64,000 nucleotides of DNA from an uncultured Bacteroidota bacterium (GTDB taxonomy: Bacteria > Bacteroidota > Bacteroidia > Flavobacteriales > Flavobacteriaceae): positions 124,001 to 188,000 of the forward strand of contig CACERG010000001.1 of NCBI GenBank assembly GCA_902561795.1, written 5' to 3'. The notes beneath the pieces were generated by a model. That model was not told the origin of the DNA, did not search any database, and saw only the letters and a program-made list of their open reading frames with translations. Position 1 is the first letter of the stretch, and each line of letters opens with the position of its first letter. Of this stretch, positions 44,467 through 52,584 are shown one piece after another. The translations under genes and the position numbers were made by a program.

Positions 44467-44495
44467 CCCTTCGAGTAATCGAGGGGTTTTTCTTT
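44467..44495 (+). terminator. Rho-independent terminator, probably the original tRNA-Met terminator
   Basis: CCCTTCGA pairs with TCGAGGGG around a GTAA loop, followed by a T-rich run. It lies 29 bp after the displaced tRNA end and would have ended the tRNA-Met transcript before the island inserted. Confidence 0.8.
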
Positions 44496-44559
44496 ACAAT
44501 TAAGTTTAGCTTAAACTTAGTTAATTTATGGGCACCCATTTGGGAGTAATCTTCTTTTC

Positions 44560-44661
44560 CTAAAAAACAGCCCATCCCTTCCATCCTTTAAATTTATAAA
44601 CTTGTGAAACTGCACAAGGAACCATTAAAGATTTATCTAAACCATCGGCAGATCCTCTGAA
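44560..44661 (-). pseudogene. Coding-like remnant (34 codons), unidentified
   Basis: On the minus strand an open stretch reads FRGSADGLDKSLMVPCAVS and then VYKFKGWKGWAVF before a stop, with a stop also just upstream. The composition looks coding, with C, W and G residues unusual in random AT-rich DNA. It may be the tail of a lost gene at the island edge. The rest of 44440-44712 holds the terminator and the promoter of the next gene. Confidence 0.25.
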
Positions 44662-44678
44662 TTAAGTTCAGTGAGTAA

Positions 44679-44690
44679 TTTGTATATTTA
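44679..44690 (+). promoter_or_regulatory. Promoter-like motif TTTGTATATTTA
   Basis: The motif lies 22 nt before the ATG of the 117-aa membrane protein and is related to the TTTGTATATTG boxes at 50182, 51971 and 59014. Confidence 0.35.
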
Positions 44691-44712
44691 TCCTAAACCA
44701 TAAATCAATATT

Positions 44713-45066
44713 ATGAAAACAAAAAGAGATTTTTGGAGGTCGATAGGTTTATCTTATTTGCTAATATTTTCTGGAATTATTCTCCTTTATATTATTGAAG
44801 AAAACACCCAATTTGAAATTTATTTGTTAATTGGGGTTATTTTTTTAGAGGGTTTTGGCTTAATTACCATTGTGAAAGCACTAAAGATATTTCGCTCTTT
44901 AGACGATAAATCAATATATCCAAAACAATTTGACTTTTTAAACAGGATGGCTGTAAAATTACATTCTGATAGGAAAAAATCAAATATAGTAATTGTAATT
45001 GCTATTATTGTTGGTATTTTGATTGGTATTTTTAGTGTACTTTACAAAGAGGGATTACTATTTTAA
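44713..45066 (+). CDS. Three-pass membrane protein, unknown
   Basis: A 117-aa protein with three hydrophobic helices (LSYLLIFSGIILLYII, YLLIGVIFLEGFGLITIV, IVIVIAIIVGILIGIFSVLY) and a basic loop between the second and third. No family recognised. It is the first intact gene right of the island and is followed 41 bp later by the acyltransferase gene in the same direction. Confidence 0.6.
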   Translation: MKTKRDFWRSIGLSYLLIFSGIILLYIIEENTQFEIYLLIGVIFLEGFGLITIVKALKIFRSLDDKSIYPKQFDFLNRMAVKLHSDRKKSNIVIVIAIIVGILIGIFSVLYKEGLLF

Positions 45067-45107
45067 AACTTTATTTTTAATCCAACCATAAACCAATAAC
45101 ATCTCAA

Positions 45108-46469
45108 ATGACTTTCTTTAGCAATTCTATATATTCTTTATTTAATAGACCTAAAATACATATGCCCTCAATAGATGGAATTCGTGCCCTTGCAATCCTT
45201 TTTGTTGTTTTTGGTCACGTCTACACTATACAAACTCCTCTTTTTGATGGGGAAATAATGATGCCTAGCTGGTTAAGACACGATTATGGTGTTGATATGT
45301 TTTTTGTCATTAGTGGCTTTCTCATTGGATCCATATTGATCAAAGATTATCAAAAAAATGGGAGCATTTCCTATTTGAAATTTTATTCAAGAAGATTTCT
45401 TCGTTTAATGCCTGTATATGTTATCGTTTTGCTATTAGGATTTTACTTCATGGAAAACTGGTTTAACCTTTTACCTGACGGAGGCCTACCTATGATAGGA
45501 GATGCACAGCTTTGTTGTAATTTAGGAAACAGTTCTAATACTGAAAAGCTATGGGCAAATTTACTATATGTAAACAATTTTCTTCCTACAGAAAACCAAT
45601 ACATGCTCTGGACTTGGTCTTTAGCTATCGAGGAACAATTTTATTTTATTGCACCTTTATTATTAGCTTTTATACTTTCAAAACGTAATAAAAAAATTTC
45701 TTTTCTTTTATTACTATTTTTATTGTCATTCGTTATTAGATATTTTGTTGTCTATGCTTATGAGCTTTTCCCATACAATTACTGGAACTCTCAAAATGTA
45801 AATAATGAAGGAATTAATTATATGAAAATAACTTTTTCAAGCATCTATGATAATTTGTACACTAGATATGGGGGGCTCTTAGTGGGTGTAATAGGAGCCT
45901 TTATTAACGTTTTTTATAATGAAAAAGTAAGACAGATTTTCACTAAAAAATCAAGTATAATCTATATTTTGATAAGTTTAGTAATTTTATTTGGTGTTTT
46001 GTTCGACATAAATTATCTATATTTTGGAAATCTTGTCGATTGGGCAGAACTTACTGAAGTCTCAAAATATGAAAAAATGTATTGGGCTTCTATTGTAGCA
46101 TATGACAGAAATCTCTACTCTGTAGCAGTTTTAGTGGTTATTTTTTACTCAATTTACAATAAAGGATTCCTAGGAGTTAGAATAAAAAACTTTTTGTCTT
46201 CTAAAATTTTCTATCCCATAGCTCAGTTGTCTTATTCAACCTATCTTGTACATTGGATGCTAATGTTTTGGTTTTTTCCTTCCTCCGTTATCTTCTTAAG
46301 CCAATATATTGAATCGAATACCATTATTTTTTATTTAAACGGGAGTATTGGAATATTACTTTCATTTTTAGGGTCAATGATTTTATACTTATTTGTCGAG
46401 AGGCCCTGTATGGAATTTAGAAACTCAGTTTTTTTTAAAAGCTTTTTTGATAAAAACAAGACCAATTAA
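45108..46469 (+). CDS. Acyltransferase 3 family membrane protein (OafA/YrhL-like)
   Basis: The 453-aa protein has about ten transmembrane helices and the acyltransferase 3 signatures: SIDGIRALAILFVVFGH with the catalytic histidine, DMFFVISGFLIG, and FYSRRFLRLMPVY, then WTWSLAIEEQFYF. Such inner-membrane enzymes add acetyl or other acyl groups to sugars of surface glycans. There is no C-terminal SGNH domain. The glycan target is unknown. It is followed by a stem-loop and the two sulfatase genes. Confidence 0.9.
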   Translation: MTFFSNSIYSLFNRPKIHMPSIDGIRALAILFVVFGHVYTIQTPLFDGEIMMPSWLRHDYGVDMFFVISGFLIGSILIKDYQKNGSISYLKFYSRRFLRLMPVYVIVLLLGFYFMENWFNLLPDGGLPMIGDAQLCCNLGNSSNTEKLWANLLYVNNFLPTENQYMLWTWSLAIEEQFYFIAPLLLAFILSKRNKKISFLLLLFLLSFVIRYFVVYAYELFPYNYWNSQNVNNEGINYMKITFSSIYDNLYTRYGGLLVGVIGAFINVFYNEKVRQIFTKKSSIIYILISLVILFGVLFDINYLYFGNLVDWAELTEVSKYEKMYWASIVAYDRNLYSVAVLVVIFYSIYNKGFLGVRIKNFLSSKIFYPIAQLSYSTYLVHWMLMFWFFPSSVIFLSQYIESNTIIFYLNGSIGILLSFLGSMILYLFVERPCMEFRNSVFFKSFFDKNKTN

Positions 46470-46470
46470 A

Positions 46471-46508
46471 TTTGTCAAAGATTGACTGAAAAAGTCAATT
46501 TTGACAAA
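46471..46508. terminator. Long stem-loop after the acyltransferase gene
   Basis: Arms TTTGTCAAAGATTGACT and AGTCAATTTTGACAAA pair over 16 bp with one bulged base and a GAAAA loop, directly after the stop codon. There is no T-run on the plus strand, so it may act as a processing or stability element rather than a simple terminator. Confidence 0.45.
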
Positions 46509-46628
46509 AATGAAAAAAAATCATGTGCTGAAAAAAATAGCCTCGATAGTAATTTAAGTTTTGTTATACTGACATATTCTCTTTATTAAATGAACCTTAT
46601 TATTATATTTAGATATTAAATTATATGA

Positions 46629-48146
46629 ATGAATTTTCCCATTTTAAAATATAGTTTTCTAATAGTTCTAGTTACTTTGATAGAATCCTGTGAGCAATCT
46701 CGAGATGAGATAGAAAATCCAAATATACTTTTAATTTACATGGATGATTTGGGATATGGTGATGTCAGTTCCTATGGTATGGGCACCTTGTCTACTCCTA
46801 ATATTGATAGAATTTCTGAAAATGGGATACGTTTTACTAATGGCTATTCAACTTCAGCTACCTGCACACCCAGTAGATATGCAATTCTCTCTGGAGAATA
46901 CCCTTGGAGAAATCAACGAGCACAAATTTTGCCTGGAAATGCACCGCTATTATTTGATATATCAAAGGAAACATTACCTTCTCTACTAAAAAAAGCTAAC
47001 TATAAAACAGCAATAATTGGGAAGTGGCATTTAGGCCTTGGTGATGAAAATTTAGACTGGAATCAATCGATATATCCAGGGCCGAATGATATAGGTTTTG
47101 ACTATTCCTTTATTCTTGCTTCTACTAATGATAGAGTACCATCTGTCTATTTAGAGAATAATAAGGTTTTAAATTTGAATAAAAAAGATCCACTAAAAGT
47201 AAGTTATACTGAAAATTTTATTGGGGAGCCTACGGGCAAAGAAAATCCTCAGTTATTAAAACTTTTCCCAAGTCACGGCCACGACATGAGTATACATAAT
47301 GGTATCTCACGTATAGGCTTTATGAAAGGTGGAAAATCTGCTCTCTACATAGATGAGAACATGTCAGACACAATTTTGGTAAAGACAAAAAAGTTTATAG
47401 AATCAAATAAGGACAATCCTTTTTTTCTTTTCTATTCTCTACACCAACCTCATGTTCCCCGTGTACCTCACCCACGTTTTGTTGGAAGCTCAGGAATGGG
47501 ACCAAGAGGAGATGCTATTCTAGAAGCAGACTGGGCAATAGGACAGGTCCTTGATAAAATAGATGAATTGGGTCTTTCCGAAAACACAATGGTAGTTTTT
47601 TCTAGTGATAACGGACCAGTTTTAGATGACGGATATAAAGACGAAGCCGAAGAAAAAATTGGAGATCACACCCCGTCTGGTCTTTTAAGAAGTGGAAAAT
47701 ATAGTATGTTTGAGGGAGGCACAAGGGTACCTTTTATGATAAGTTGGCAAGGAAAAATTGCACCAGGTGTATCGGATGCGTTAGTTTGCCAATTAGATTT
47801 TATGGGTTCTTTTTCAAATTTGGTGGGTATTGAGAATCCTAGTTTAGATAGTCAAAACACATTAAATTCTTTTCTTGGTAAGTCGGAAAAGGGTAGAGAT
47901 CAATTGGTTTTGGAAGCATCTGGGAAAATATTTCTAAGAAAAGGAAACTGGGTTATGATTCCCCCGTACGATGGGCCTAAAATTGTAAATCAATGGGTAA
48001 AAAATGAAACTGCAAATAGTCGGGATTTCCAACTATATAATTTGTCAGATGATATAGAACAGTTGAGAAATTTGGCTTCTGACTATCCTGAAAAAGTTCA
48101 AGAAATGATAAAATCGATGAAGGATATCAAAGAAAGGGTGAATTGA
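46629..48146 (+). CDS. Sulfatase, lipoprotein
   Basis: The 505-aa protein has a lipoprotein signal (FLIVLVTLIESC, lipobox Cys at residue 21). The metal-binding MDDLGYGD starts at residue 38, and the sulfatase motif CTPSRYAILSG (residue 79) has the cysteine converted to formylglycine. HQPHVPRVPHPRF, SSDNGP and a KWHLGLG segment complete the type I active site. It should remove sulfate from sulfated compounds, probably algal polysaccharides, at the cell surface. No sulfatase-maturing enzyme is in the window. A second sulfatase follows at once. Confidence 0.92.
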   Translation: MNFPILKYSFLIVLVTLIESCEQSRDEIENPNILLIYMDDLGYGDVSSYGMGTLSTPNIDRISENGIRFTNGYSTSATCTPSRYAILSGEYPWRNQRAQILPGNAPLLFDISKETLPSLLKKANYKTAIIGKWHLGLGDENLDWNQSIYPGPNDIGFDYSFILASTNDRVPSVYLENNKVLNLNKKDPLKVSYTENFIGEPTGKENPQLLKLFPSHGHDMSIHNGISRIGFMKGGKSALYIDENMSDTILVKTKKFIESNKDNPFFLFYSLHQPHVPRVPHPRFVGSSGMGPRGDAILEADWAIGQVLDKIDELGLSENTMVVFSSDNGPVLDDGYKDEAEEKIGDHTPSGLLRSGKYSMFEGGTRVPFMISWQGKIAPGVSDALVCQLDFMGSFSNLVGIENPSLDSQNTLNSFLGKSEKGRDQLVLEASGKIFLRKGNWVMIPPYDGPKIVNQWVKNETANSRDFQLYNLSDDIEQLRNLASDYPEKVQEMIKSMKDIKERVN

Positions 48147-48159
48147 ATTTCGAGTGAAA

Positions 48160-49743
48160 ATGGAAAAATCAAAAATTTTAATAAAACAATTGTGGTTTTT
48201 TTTACTTCCATTTGCCAGTCTATTTTTGAATTGCCAAGCAGAGTTAAAAAAAGAAAAATTAAGGTCTAAACCTAACATCATTTATATTCTTGCGGATGAT
48301 TTAGGGTATGGTGATATAGGCGTCTATGGCCAGGAAAAAATTGAAACCCCAAATCTTGATGAACTAGCTAGTAATGGGATGATTTTTACACAGCATTATA
48401 CAGGAGCGCCTGTATGTGCACCTGCTAGATATATGCTACTTACAGGAAGACATTCTGGACATTCATATATTAGAGGTAACTATGAATGGAAAGAAAGAGG
48501 AAATGTTTGGGACTATCGCGCAATGATAGCTGATTCTACTTTGGAAGGACAATTTCCTATTCCAATAAATTCAATTTTGTTCCCTCAATTATTACAAAAA
48601 GGAGGCTATATCACTGGGATGGTAGGGAAATGGGGTCTTGGAGCTCCCCACACAAATTCCATTCCTACTAAAATGGGTTTCGATTTTTTCTTTGGTTATA
48701 ATTGTCAGCGTCAGGCTCATACCTATTTCCCTGTTCACTTATATAAAAATGAGAATAGAGTTTACTTAAATAATGATACCATACCCCCAAATACAAAACT
48801 TGCTAAAGGAGCAAATCCATTTGACTCAAAAAGTTATTTAAACTTTAAGTTAAATGAATATGCTCCAGACTTAATGTTTTCAGAAATGATAAGTTTCATT
48901 TCTGAAAACAAACAAAATCCTTTCTTTCTTTATTGGGCTACACCTATACCTCACAATCCTCTTCAGGCTCCCAAAAAATGGATAAATTACTATAAAGAAA
49001 AGTTTGGAGAAGAAAAACCTTATTTGGGACAAAATGGTTATTTCCCCCATCAAAATCCAAGAGCGGCTTATGCTGCTATGATTTCTTATTTGGATGAGAA
49101 CATAGGTAAATTGATAATGTATTTAAAGGATAAAAATTTATATGATAATACTCTAATTCTGTTCTCTTCTGATAATGGAGTTACATACTCTGGTGGCACA
49201 GATGGAGAATTTTTTAATAGTTCAGCGATTTTTGATGAATCATATGGAAGAGGGAAAGGGTTTGTTTATGAGGGAGGAATAAGAGTTCCAATGATTGCAA
49301 CTTGGGGGGAAAAGATTAAACCAGGGAGTATTACTAACCATATTTCTGCTCATTATGATGTAATGGCAACTTTGCTTGAACTCATAAATTATGAGAATAT
49401 TCCAGAAACAGACGGGATTAGTTTTCTCCCAACCCTTACAGGTAAAAAAGAACAAGATATACATGATTTTCTATATTGGGAATTTCCAGAATATGGAGGT
49501 CAAGTAGCTATTAGAATAGGAGATTGGAAAGTTATTAGAAGAAATTTAAAACGAAGCAATGAAAAACCCACTTTAGAACTATACAATTTATCTCTAGACC
49601 CCGAAGAGCTTAATAATGTTGCCAATTATCATTCTGATATCATTAATATTGCATCTGATATTTTTGATAAGGAACATATCAAATCTGAAATTGAAGAGTT
49701 CATGATTAATTCTATTGAAAATGGATTGCTTTCGTCTAAATAA
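48160..49743 (+). CDS. Sulfatase (arylsulfatase-like), lipoprotein
   Basis: The protein (527 aa from ATG 48160; the track's GTG is two codons earlier) has a lipoprotein signal ending LFLNC, the metal-binding ADDLGYGD, and the formylglycine motif CAPARYMLLTG near residue 86, a C-x-P-x-R variant with Ala in place of Ser/Cys at the fourth position. HNPLQAPKKW and SSDNGVTYSGG supply further conserved residues. It starts 13 nt after the first sulfatase stops, so they form an operon. The two differ enough to suggest different sulfate positions or substrates. Confidence 0.92.
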   Translation: MEKSKILIKQLWFFLLPFASLFLNCQAELKKEKLRSKPNIIYILADDLGYGDIGVYGQEKIETPNLDELASNGMIFTQHYTGAPVCAPARYMLLTGRHSGHSYIRGNYEWKERGNVWDYRAMIADSTLEGQFPIPINSILFPQLLQKGGYITGMVGKWGLGAPHTNSIPTKMGFDFFFGYNCQRQAHTYFPVHLYKNENRVYLNNDTIPPNTKLAKGANPFDSKSYLNFKLNEYAPDLMFSEMISFISENKQNPFFLYWATPIPHNPLQAPKKWINYYKEKFGEEKPYLGQNGYFPHQNPRAAYAAMISYLDENIGKLIMYLKDKNLYDNTLILFSSDNGVTYSGGTDGEFFNSSAIFDESYGRGKGFVYEGGIRVPMIATWGEKIKPGSITNHISAHYDVMATLLELINYENIPETDGISFLPTLTGKKEQDIHDFLYWEFPEYGGQVAIRIGDWKVIRRNLKRSNEKPTLELYNLSLDPEELNNVANYHSDIINIASDIFDKEHIKSEIEEFMINSIENGLLSSK

Positions 49744-49822
49744 TAATTTTTTCATAATAACTAGTGAAAGCGTAATTACTAAAAAGCAATCCTGATAGTT
49801 TTATTTTTTAACTTTATAAATA

Positions 49823-50143
49823 ATGAAATACATTATCCTCTTATTACCCTTTTTCTGTTTCTCTCAAAAAATATTTTCGGTAGACTATCCATCTCAATCT
49901 GATATAAAAGTTTTTGTCGTTGATTATGAATCTCAATCTGATTTAAAAGTTTTCAAAGTAGATTACCAATCTCAGGCGAAAGGTAATAATGGGCTGTGGT
50001 ATTTTGTAAAATACTCTTCACAATCAAACAAGAAGATATATTTCGTGAAGTACTCATCACAAAGCGATTTGAAAATTTTTTTTGTAAAGTATAAATCTCA
50101 ATCTGGGTGGAGGAACAACTCGAAAAAATATTTATTGTATTAA
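49823..50143 (+). CDS. DUF6150 family repeat protein, secreted
   Basis: The 106-aa protein starts with a signal peptide (KYIILLLPFFCFSQ) and then consists of about six imperfect repeats of 13-15 residues, centred on DYxSQSD-K-F or KYSSQS-K-YF (for example VDYESQSDLKVF and VKYSSQSDLKIF). It ends with GWRNNSKKYLLY. This is the form I recall for DUF6150 proteins of flavobacteria. Alternating residues suggest a small beta-structure with an exposed aromatic/polar ladder. Function unknown. ATG start is clear. Confidence 0.75.
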   Translation: MKYIILLLPFFCFSQKIFSVDYPSQSDIKVFVVDYESQSDLKVFKVDYQSQAKGNNGLWYFVKYSSQSNKKIYFVKYSSQSDLKIFFVKYKSQSGWRNNSKKYLLY

Positions 50144-50181
50144 ATCATCAAATTGTTGTTCTTATTTAGTGTAGGAACTTC

Positions 50182-50196
50182 TTTGTATATTGTTTG
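50182..50196 (+). promoter_or_regulatory. Promoter-like motif TTTGTATATTGTTTG
   Basis: The motif lies 24 nt before the ATG at 50221. The same core, TTTGTATATTGTT, occurs before the SnoaL-like gene (51971) and the MFS gene (59014), always in the promoter position. Confidence 0.45.
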
Positions 50197-50220
50197 CATA
50201 TTAATCATAAATCAATAAAG

Positions 50221-50979
50221 ATGAAAAAACAATTAATTTTAATATTTGTCTTGCTAGGCACCTTTTGTATTGCTCAACAAAGAATGTTTGTAACTCTGCA
50301 TTATGTTACAGTTAATAGTCAAGACGCGCAAGCTCATATTGATAGTGAAAAAGAATATTTTTCAAAGGGTCATAAATCGGCTATTGATAGCGGAAATAAA
50401 ATTGGCTGGGACATGTGGGTTTTAGAAAATCCAGGATATAGGGAAAATCACACAACATTTATTTATGCCCATCTTCAGGATCCAGATAAGGTAATAAACT
50501 CAAATATGAGTGGCGAAAGTGGAAATAACTTTTCCAATTCTGAATTAGCAATGGTCCGTGAAAAATGGGGTAATAGAGTTGTTAAGTCAGGTGCTATTAC
50601 AGTTTCATATAAAGGTGGATTTGTCCCGGCTTCTAATCAAGCCCCACCCAAGTATGCAGTTTTGGACTGGATGGTTGTAGACCCAGCGGATTTTTATGAA
50701 TATGAACAAATGGAATTAAAAACATTCCTGCCAATGCAAAAATCGAATAAATCTGTTAAAGGCTGGGGACTTCACAAAGTTGTTACTCCACGTAATAATA
50801 ATGTTAATGCTGCTAGTTATGTTGTTGCTAGGTTTTTTGACAATATGTCTGATATTCAAAACATGATGGATCAAACAAATCCAATGAGTAAAAATATGAA
50901 AGCTACAATTACAAAGATGTACAATTTAAGGTCTATAAGAAGAAGTCAAGTTCTAAGACTAATTCTATCAGAAAGATAA
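50221..50979 (+). CDS. Secreted protein with tandem ferredoxin-like halves, unknown
   Basis: From the ATG at 50221 the protein has 252 aa and starts with a signal peptide (KKQLILIFVLLGTFCIAQQ). The track's TTG start at 50194 lies in the promoter region and is rejected. Two similar halves can be made out (RMFVTLHYVTVNSQDAQAH... and PPKYAVLDWMVVDPADFYEY...), each with a strand-helix pattern resembling dimeric alpha-beta barrel proteins. No catalytic residues are obvious. A strong terminator follows the stop. Confidence 0.6.
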   Translation: MKKQLILIFVLLGTFCIAQQRMFVTLHYVTVNSQDAQAHIDSEKEYFSKGHKSAIDSGNKIGWDMWVLENPGYRENHTTFIYAHLQDPDKVINSNMSGESGNNFSNSELAMVREKWGNRVVKSGAITVSYKGGFVPASNQAPPKYAVLDWMVVDPADFYEYEQMELKTFLPMQKSNKSVKGWGLHKVVTPRNNNVNAASYVVARFFDNMSDIQNMMDQTNPMSKNMKATITKMYNLRSIRRSQVLRLILSER

Positions 50980-51003
50980 TTGAAAAAAATACTTTAAGTT
51001 TTG

Positions 51004-51028
51004 CCCTCCAAAATTAGGAGGGTTTTTT
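51004..51028 (+). terminator. Rho-independent terminator
   Basis: CCCTCC pairs with GGAGGG around an AAAATTA loop, followed by six T. It ends the transcript of the preceding secreted-protein gene. Confidence 0.85.
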
Positions 51029-51121
51029 ATTTGTAAAACCCAAAAGCAATTTTCGATTATAAAGCCTGTAGTTCGAAAAATATGATTGTTTGGCCTCAAA
51101 TACATTCTCTTCTAACATCAA

Positions 51122-51859
51122 TTATTTTCTTGAATTAAGCTTCGCAAGTAACCTTAATATTTCAAGATATAACCAAATGAGAGTAACTAGTAAGCCAAAT
51201 GACCCATACCACTCCATATACTTTGGAGCACCTTTTTCTGCACCTTCTTCTATAAAATCAAAATCTAAAACTAAATTTAGGGCAGCTATTATTACAACTA
51301 CTATGCTAAAGCCGATGCTTAGTGGAGATGCATTGTTAATATTCATTACACCAATTCCTGAGCCAAAGAATCCCATTATAAAATTTACAAGATAAACGAT
51401 TGCTATACCTCCAGTTGCTGCAAAAATTCCAAGTTTAAAATTTTCTGTTGCCTTTATGTATCCTGATCGATATGCAATTAATAATGAAACCAATATTCCA
51501 ACCGTTAAAAGGATTGCATTTGTTACTATTCCATCATATAGGTAGTTATACATATAAGATATACCTCCAAGCATAGCTCCTTGCAGAGCTGCATAGATGG
51601 GGACTGTTATCGGGGCCCATTCTTTTTTAAAAATCGTAACGAGCGCAAAGATAAATCCACCTATTCCACATCCGATTAACAATATCGGATTAAGTGTGTC
51701 AAAGGTTAAATATCCAGTACCAACAAGAATTAAAAGGCTAATGGCTGTTTTATTAACTGTGCCCTCTATAGTCATTTTTTCATTAATAGAGACAGTATTA
51801 CTGAAAGTTTTTTTTGAGAGTACAGGGTTACCTGATCTTAATGATAAATGGCTACTCAT
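51122..51859 (-). CDS. Bax inhibitor-1/YccA family membrane protein
   Basis: The ORF track begins at a GTG (51904), but the ATG at 51859 gives MSSHLSLRSGNPVLSKKTFSN and 245 aa, which fits the family better. Seven hydrophobic helices follow, with the typical KEWAPITVPIYAALQGAMLGG and a C-terminal LVLDFDFIEEGAEKGAPKYMEWYGSFGL. Such proteins may conduct ions or protect membranes; the bacterial role is unclear. It stands alone on the minus strand. Confidence 0.9.
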   Translation of the reverse strand: MSSHLSLRSGNPVLSKKTFSNTVSINEKMTIEGTVNKTAISLLILVGTGYLTFDTLNPILLIGCGIGGFIFALVTIFKKEWAPITVPIYAALQGAMLGGISYMYNYLYDGIVTNAILLTVGILVSLLIAYRSGYIKATENFKLGIFAATGGIAIVYLVNFIMGFFGSGIGVMNINNASPLSIGFSIVVVIIAALNLVLDFDFIEEGAEKGAPKYMEWYGSFGLLVTLIWLYLEILRLLAKLNSRK

Positions 51860-51970
51860 ATAATTTTCATTTAATATTTTAAAGCACAAATATATTGAGA
51901 TCACACAAAATCAGATTTAAAATATCAATAAATATTAAAATATATTAGTAAGTAATGAGTAAACGACTTC

Positions 51971-51984
51971 TTTGTATATTGTTT
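51971..51984 (+). promoter_or_regulatory. Promoter-like motif TTTGTATATTGTTT
   Basis: The motif lies 23 nt before the ATG of the SnoaL-like gene. The preceding bases (ACTTC) also match those before the copy at 50182. Confidence 0.45.
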
Positions 51985-52007
51985 CTTATTAATAAAAACA
52001 TACCAAA

Positions 52008-52514
52008 ATGAAAAAAATATTAATTCTGTTTTTATCATCACTAGTCATTATTTCATGTGGTGAAAAGCCAGCAAAATCAGAAAAAGAATTACTTACAGAA
52101 CAAACTCGAACAACTGTTTTAAAAGCATTTAATAGCCAAATGGAAGGTAAAATTGACATTATGGAATCACTACTTGCGGATGACTTTACTTTCACCTTGA
52201 CGGGGCAGTTGGATATTTCGAAGACCTATACTTGGAATGAGTATTTGGAGTTTGCGGGATATTTTGCAACTCTTTTAAAGGGAGAAATTGGCGTAGAATA
52301 CAAAGGTATTATTGCAGATGAAAGATCTGCAATGGTTTTTGCTCAAGGAAGAATGGAAGGAGTTGGTGGGAAATATGAAAATGATTATGCCATAAAATAC
52401 GACCTAAATCAGGCAGGGCAAATAATTTCACAAAAAGAATATTTAAGCGACATTTTATTAGCTACACAACTATACGGGCAAGAGGTTTGTGGCGATAAAA
52501 AATTGTTAAATTGA
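52008..52514 (+). CDS. SnoaL/NTF2-like lipoprotein
   Basis: The 168-aa protein has a lipoprotein signal (MKKILILFLSSLVIISC) and a C-terminal domain of about 130 residues with the NTF2-like/SnoaL pattern: a helix (VLKAFNSQMEGKIDIMESLL), then ADDFTFTL, and strands in VEYKGIIADERSAMVFAQG. Such domains bind small molecules or act as polyketide-type isomerases; no catalytic residue can be assigned. The gene is the first of three secreted-protein genes in the same direction, with 70- and 47-bp gaps. Confidence 0.7.
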   Translation: MKKILILFLSSLVIISCGEKPAKSEKELLTEQTRTTVLKAFNSQMEGKIDIMESLLADDFTFTLTGQLDISKTYTWNEYLEFAGYFATLLKGEIGVEYKGIIADERSAMVFAQGRMEGVGGKYENDYAIKYDLNQAGQIISQKEYLSDILLATQLYGQEVCGDKKLLN

Positions 52515-52584
52515 AATACAATTAAATAACACAAATGGATTTGTAATTTAATCCACATAAATTTTAAACTAAAACTAATTCAAA

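Noticed and set aside
46744-46989. 81-aa plus-strand ORF
   Set aside because: Out-of-frame read within the first sulfatase.
49860-50110. Short tandem repeats (TCTCAATCTGAT type)
   Set aside because: They are coding repeats of the DUF6150 protein, not a satellite or CRISPR.
51090-51395. 101-aa plus-strand ORF
   Set aside because: Shadow of the Bax inhibitor-1 family gene.
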